From the NCBI GenBank assembly GCA_019648995.1, contig BLXT01000512.1, positions 1,117,033-1,181,032 on the forward strand: 64,000 nt of DNA, given 5' to 3'. This document shows, one piece after another, positions 61,501 through 64,000 of this stretch. A program made the position numbers and the translations under genes. Each line of letters starts with the position of its first letter. Position 1 is the stretch's first letter. Source of the stretch: Plakobranchus ocellatus (lineage: Eukaryota > Mollusca > Gastropoda > Plakobranchidae). The notes below the pieces were generated by a model. The model worked only from the letters and a program-made list of their open reading frames with translations. It ran no database searches and had not been told where the DNA came from.

Positions 61501-64000
61501 ACCTGTCACAAGGACCATAAAGATGCATTTTGAGGACTGTTAACCATCGTTATGGTTTGAAACCACATTCTGTTATTCAGTGGAACTTCGATAATTATAT
61601 CTGTTGATTTTATGCCGAGATATAGATGTTCGAAGGTGTTCAAAAAGCATTTAAAAGGAGGCAAAAACAATGTGAAAAGTTATGAATATTTCGATACAAA
61701 TTAGCGCACCTCCTCTTAAAATAAAACATCTTGCCATTGGCTCTTGACTAGATCTAGCATCTATACATCTAGATAAGTCTAGACTATAGATTTTTTGTAA
61801 GATGTACTACATAGTGAAAAAAATTCCAATCTCTTTAGATCCAGCGTCATTATAGAATCAGGACAGTCTGTTAAATAACAAATCATTAGCCGGTTACAGC
61901 TGCAGGTTTCAAATTTTATACATTCTACAAGATATTGGAAACTTTTTTTTTTAATTGGGGGTCACACACACACCCACACGCACACGAAAGATCTGGATTA
62001 GACAGTTGTGAAAAAAAAGTTTGTTTTTTTTTTCTTCTAAACATTTTACAAAATAAGAACAGGCCTATATCATATAGATGTTGAGAATCGCAGCACCGCT
62101 TCAGGCCTTTGAAGTGTGAACAAGTTTGTACAGACTGCCCATAAACACCAACTTTTTTTGTTTATTATTATTATTATCATTATTGTTATTGTTTTATTTT
62201 TGTTGCTGTTGTTGTTTGCTATTGTTTTGTTTATTTGTTTGCTTGTTTTTTTTTTTAACTCATTTGCGCATTCCCGTACATCAATAATAGAATCTTCACA
62301 ATGCCTATTACTCTCCAAAATAACAATCATATTCATAAATATATAGTAATATGATTTGTTAAAGAAATTGCTTTAATATAACACAGACAATAATAATTTA
62401 CAAGTAGGCCTATCTAAAAAACAAAGTTTAGCACTAAAATATTTATCCAACAACACGCGTGAAAAATTGATTGATCATAATAATTTTAGAAACAACCAAT
62501 TGTGCAGCATATTCATCCCCCCCCCCCCCTCTTCCATAACCAATATTTACATGGTAATTTAATTCCAATGTTGTAATGCTATCTAGAAGAAATTTTGTTT
62601 TAAATATTGCTATCTAACATCTTCAAAAAATAAATGGATTGAGATCAGTTAAAAAAAAAATCAGGTATGGGTTCAATGTTGTATTTATATTTTAAAAACT
62701 TTGACTGACTTATGTAGGCTCCTTTTCTTTGGCGTAATTTACTTTCGTAGCCTAAATACAATAAAAACTATTAAACCAAGATATTGAAGTGATCATAAAT
62801 CTAGATTATACAATGTATTTCTTAATCTATATCTACATTTCTTGATATTATTTCTCAGTAGGCCTGGTTTAGATACAATACATGAAATTCCTTACTTCTC
62901 TTAATTTCTTTTTTTTTATAATGACGAGGGTTTAATGCTGAAAAACATGGCCCATCAAGGCAAAAATGTGTCTGAAGGATTAAAAGTAAAATTAGAGCGT
63001 AGAAGCATTAGTCTTCTCAGCCTTCCAGTTTGATCCAGGTCTTTCTTAATCTTACTCTAAGTTAATGAGTTAATGTAACATATTTTCGTCCTTTTCTATA
63101 ACTGTTTTTACACAAATCTCATTTTACAATACAAAATTATGCTTGTTTCTTCTCAATGAAAATGGAAACAGATTATTTTCTTCTTCCCCATATATTAGCA
63201 GTACATTTCCGATAAATCAAGACCCTCTTTTGGGAAGCCGATTCAAGGGAGTTAATGAGGCAGCACAAATACCTGTTGTCACACTGGCAAATTAATTTCA
63301 GTGTTTCTTACTCTAATGATTCATTCTGAATCAGAATAGACCAAGCTGAGTACATTTTTGTTTGTTTGCTTTTTAAATTTGCTTTTTTTTCCCTTTAAGG
63401 TTGTCAGTTGCTCAGGTTCTGGCGAAATATTTTACACAGATATTGACAGGGAAGACACTTATGGTGCAAATCGTTTTGATTGCCATTTTGGTTCCACCTA
63501 TAAGGTAAAATGAATAGAATGTTTTATTCCCCACAAGTACTATTTCCTTGTGATTTTATATTATTTCGCAAAATAGTTTTTGTGAGAAGTCAAAGAAATA
63601 AGAGCTGTATGATAACTTTGAATTCTACATGAACAAAAATTAATATATTTTGAATTCATTGAAAATAAGATCATTTTCTTATGGCTAATGCTTGCATCTG
63701 ATAAGCTTATATGATTTTTTTTTCTGTAAACTATTTTGTTATGGTAATTATATAGAGGTGCGAAGAGCTAGTTTTAATAATTTTTTTTGTGTTATTCTTG
63801 TTTTTATGTTTAAAACTTTGAATTATCAAAAAATATTTGGTTTGTCATACCATAGTTATTCTTACACATGTTGGAGAATGACATATTAGTATTTACATTT
63901 TTCTCAGTTGTTAGTAGTCCCAAACGAAGCTGCAACCTTCCTGTCTTGTGGTGATGATGGAACTGTGCGTTTTTTTGATTTGAGGACAAAAACAAGCTGC
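58504..64000 (+). CDS. DCAF6: DCAF6-like WD40 protein (partial, five exons seen)
   Basis: DDB1- and CUL4-associated factor 6 is a WD40 substrate receptor of CUL4-DDB1 ubiquitin ligase, also called NRIP for its nuclear-receptor binding. Exons: 58504-58562, 59114-59206, 59495-59572, 63400-63504, 63908-64000 (window edge). They join in one frame, 142 residues. The reading [20 protein letters not shown], then [43 protein letters not shown], and [19 protein letters not shown] follows vertebrate DCAF6 block by block. These are the first WD40 blades. The N-terminal start exon was not securely found, and the rest lies to the right. DCAF8-type proteins share the fold but match less well by my reading. 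Confidence 0.9.
59114..59206 (+). CDS. DCAF6: DCAF6 exon, WD40 blade 1
   Basis: [20 protein letters not shown], then [11 protein letters not shown]. Phase 0 at both ends. The exon begins with GTA directly after the acceptor. Confidence 0.94.
59495..59572 (+). CDS. DCAF6: DCAF6 exon
   Basis: [20 protein letters not shown], then SSMDKE. Matches human TTIRSGHRANIFSAKFLP. Confidence 0.94.
59800..61495 (+). mobile_element. Old retroelement remnant (copy B), interrupted by a LINE
   Basis: A degenerate reverse-transcriptase-type element with its 3' end at about 61495. It is recognised by [11 protein letters not shown]-like wording left of the insertion and by 3' sequence shared with copy A at 48158-48655. 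Class is uncertain. It is broken in many places and older than the LINE at 59954-60623 that splits it. Confidence 0.6.
59954..60623 (+). mobile_element. 5'-truncated LINE (non-LTR retrotransposon) 3' end
   Basis: Contains the C-terminal part of a LINE reverse-transcriptase protein: KFKYLGYL, then [56 protein letters not shown] and [13 protein letters not shown], continuing in another frame with [14 protein letters not shown] and [12 protein letters not shown]. It ends in a (GAT)n tail at 60609-60623, and an 11-bp duplication accctcaaatg flanks it (59943-59953 and 60624-60634). At least one frameshift near 60060-60110 and stops after 60408 make it dead. The wording is of the jockey/RTE-like kind common in molluscs; exact clade not determined. 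Confidence 0.85.
63400..63504 (+). CDS. DCAF6: DCAF6 exon
   Basis: [19 protein letters not shown] then [10 protein letters not shown]. Matches human IVSCSGDGVIFYTN...CHYGTTY. Acceptor tttaag is followed by GTTGTC. Confidence 0.94.
63908..64000 (+). CDS. DCAF6: DCAF6 exon, cut by window edge
   Basis: [20 protein letters not shown], then [11 protein letters not shown]. Matches human [24 protein letters not shown]. The exon is still open at 64000. Confidence 0.94.
   Translation, partial: MLVVPNEAATFLSCGDDGTVRFFDLRTKTSC

Larger units (their letters stand above)
59573..63399. other. DCAF6 intron holding nested retroelements
   Basis: The first half (about 59800-61495) is an old retroelement with a LINE inserted in it. 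The rest is AT-rich with short CA (61962-61985) and C (62518-62529) runs and several tctaga/agatct hexamers. No other exon was seen. Confidence 0.7.

Noticed and set aside
61571-61640. CAGTGGAACTTCGATAATTA, like a pogo/Tigger element end
   Set aside because: No matching inverted end and no TA duplication were found.
1-64000. CRISPR arrays, bacterial operons, tRNA or rRNA genes
   Set aside because: No regularly spaced repeats with unique spacers, no prokaryotic gene layout, and no intact cloverleaf was recognised. Only two degenerate tRNA-derived SINE-like pieces were seen.

Overview
This is an AT-rich, intron-rich animal (metazoan) nuclear sequence. The compact exons with clean GT/AG borders, long T-rich introns, many microsatellites, short assembly gaps (13055-13091, 27382-27421, 40690-40697) and relics of a LINE, a hAT-like transposase and a Tigger/pogo-like MITE suggest a lophotrochozoan. 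A mollusc, perhaps a gastropod, is my best guess, but that is inference from general similarity and not a measured assignment.

Layout. (1) 829-23514, plus strand: the last 20 exons of a phospholipase D of the PLD1/PLD2 class. It runs from just before the PH domain through both HKD catalytic motifs to the conserved C-terminal Trp-Thr. The exons join in one open frame of 1347 codons plus a stop, and the N-terminal PX part lies left of the window. (2) 23515-40271: about 16.7 kb with no gene I can support, holding the PLD 3' UTR, microsatellites and small duplications. (3) 40272-56680, minus strand: a complete 403-residue neutral sphingomyelinase (SMPD2) in 10 coding exons, ending in two membrane segments. 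Its introns hold a hAT-like transposase relic, a 629-bp MITE, a 3' piece of an old retroelement and a perfect 23-bp-stem hairpin. (4) 58504-64000, plus strand: the first recognisable exons of DCAF6, a WD40 substrate receptor of CUL4-DDB1 ubiquitin ligase. It is divergent from SMPD2 across about 1.8 kb and runs off the right edge. Its large intron holds a 5'-truncated LINE inserted into an older retroelement, with an 11-bp target-site duplication.

Together: PLD (phosphatidylcholine to phosphatidic acid) and SMPD2 (sphingomyelin to ceramide) are convergent neighbours that both act on choline phospholipids. I see no evidence that they are co-regulated. SMPD2 and DCAF6 are head-to-head and may share a promoter region.

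The most distinctive feature is the PLD loop between HKD1 and the C-terminal half. It is about 617 residues here, against roughly 120-140 in human PLD1 as I recall it. It is Ser/Lys-rich, carries three Arg-Gln-x-Ser motifs, and is encoded mainly by two very large exons. I found no CRISPR array, operon or novel multi-gene system, and none is expected in such a genome.
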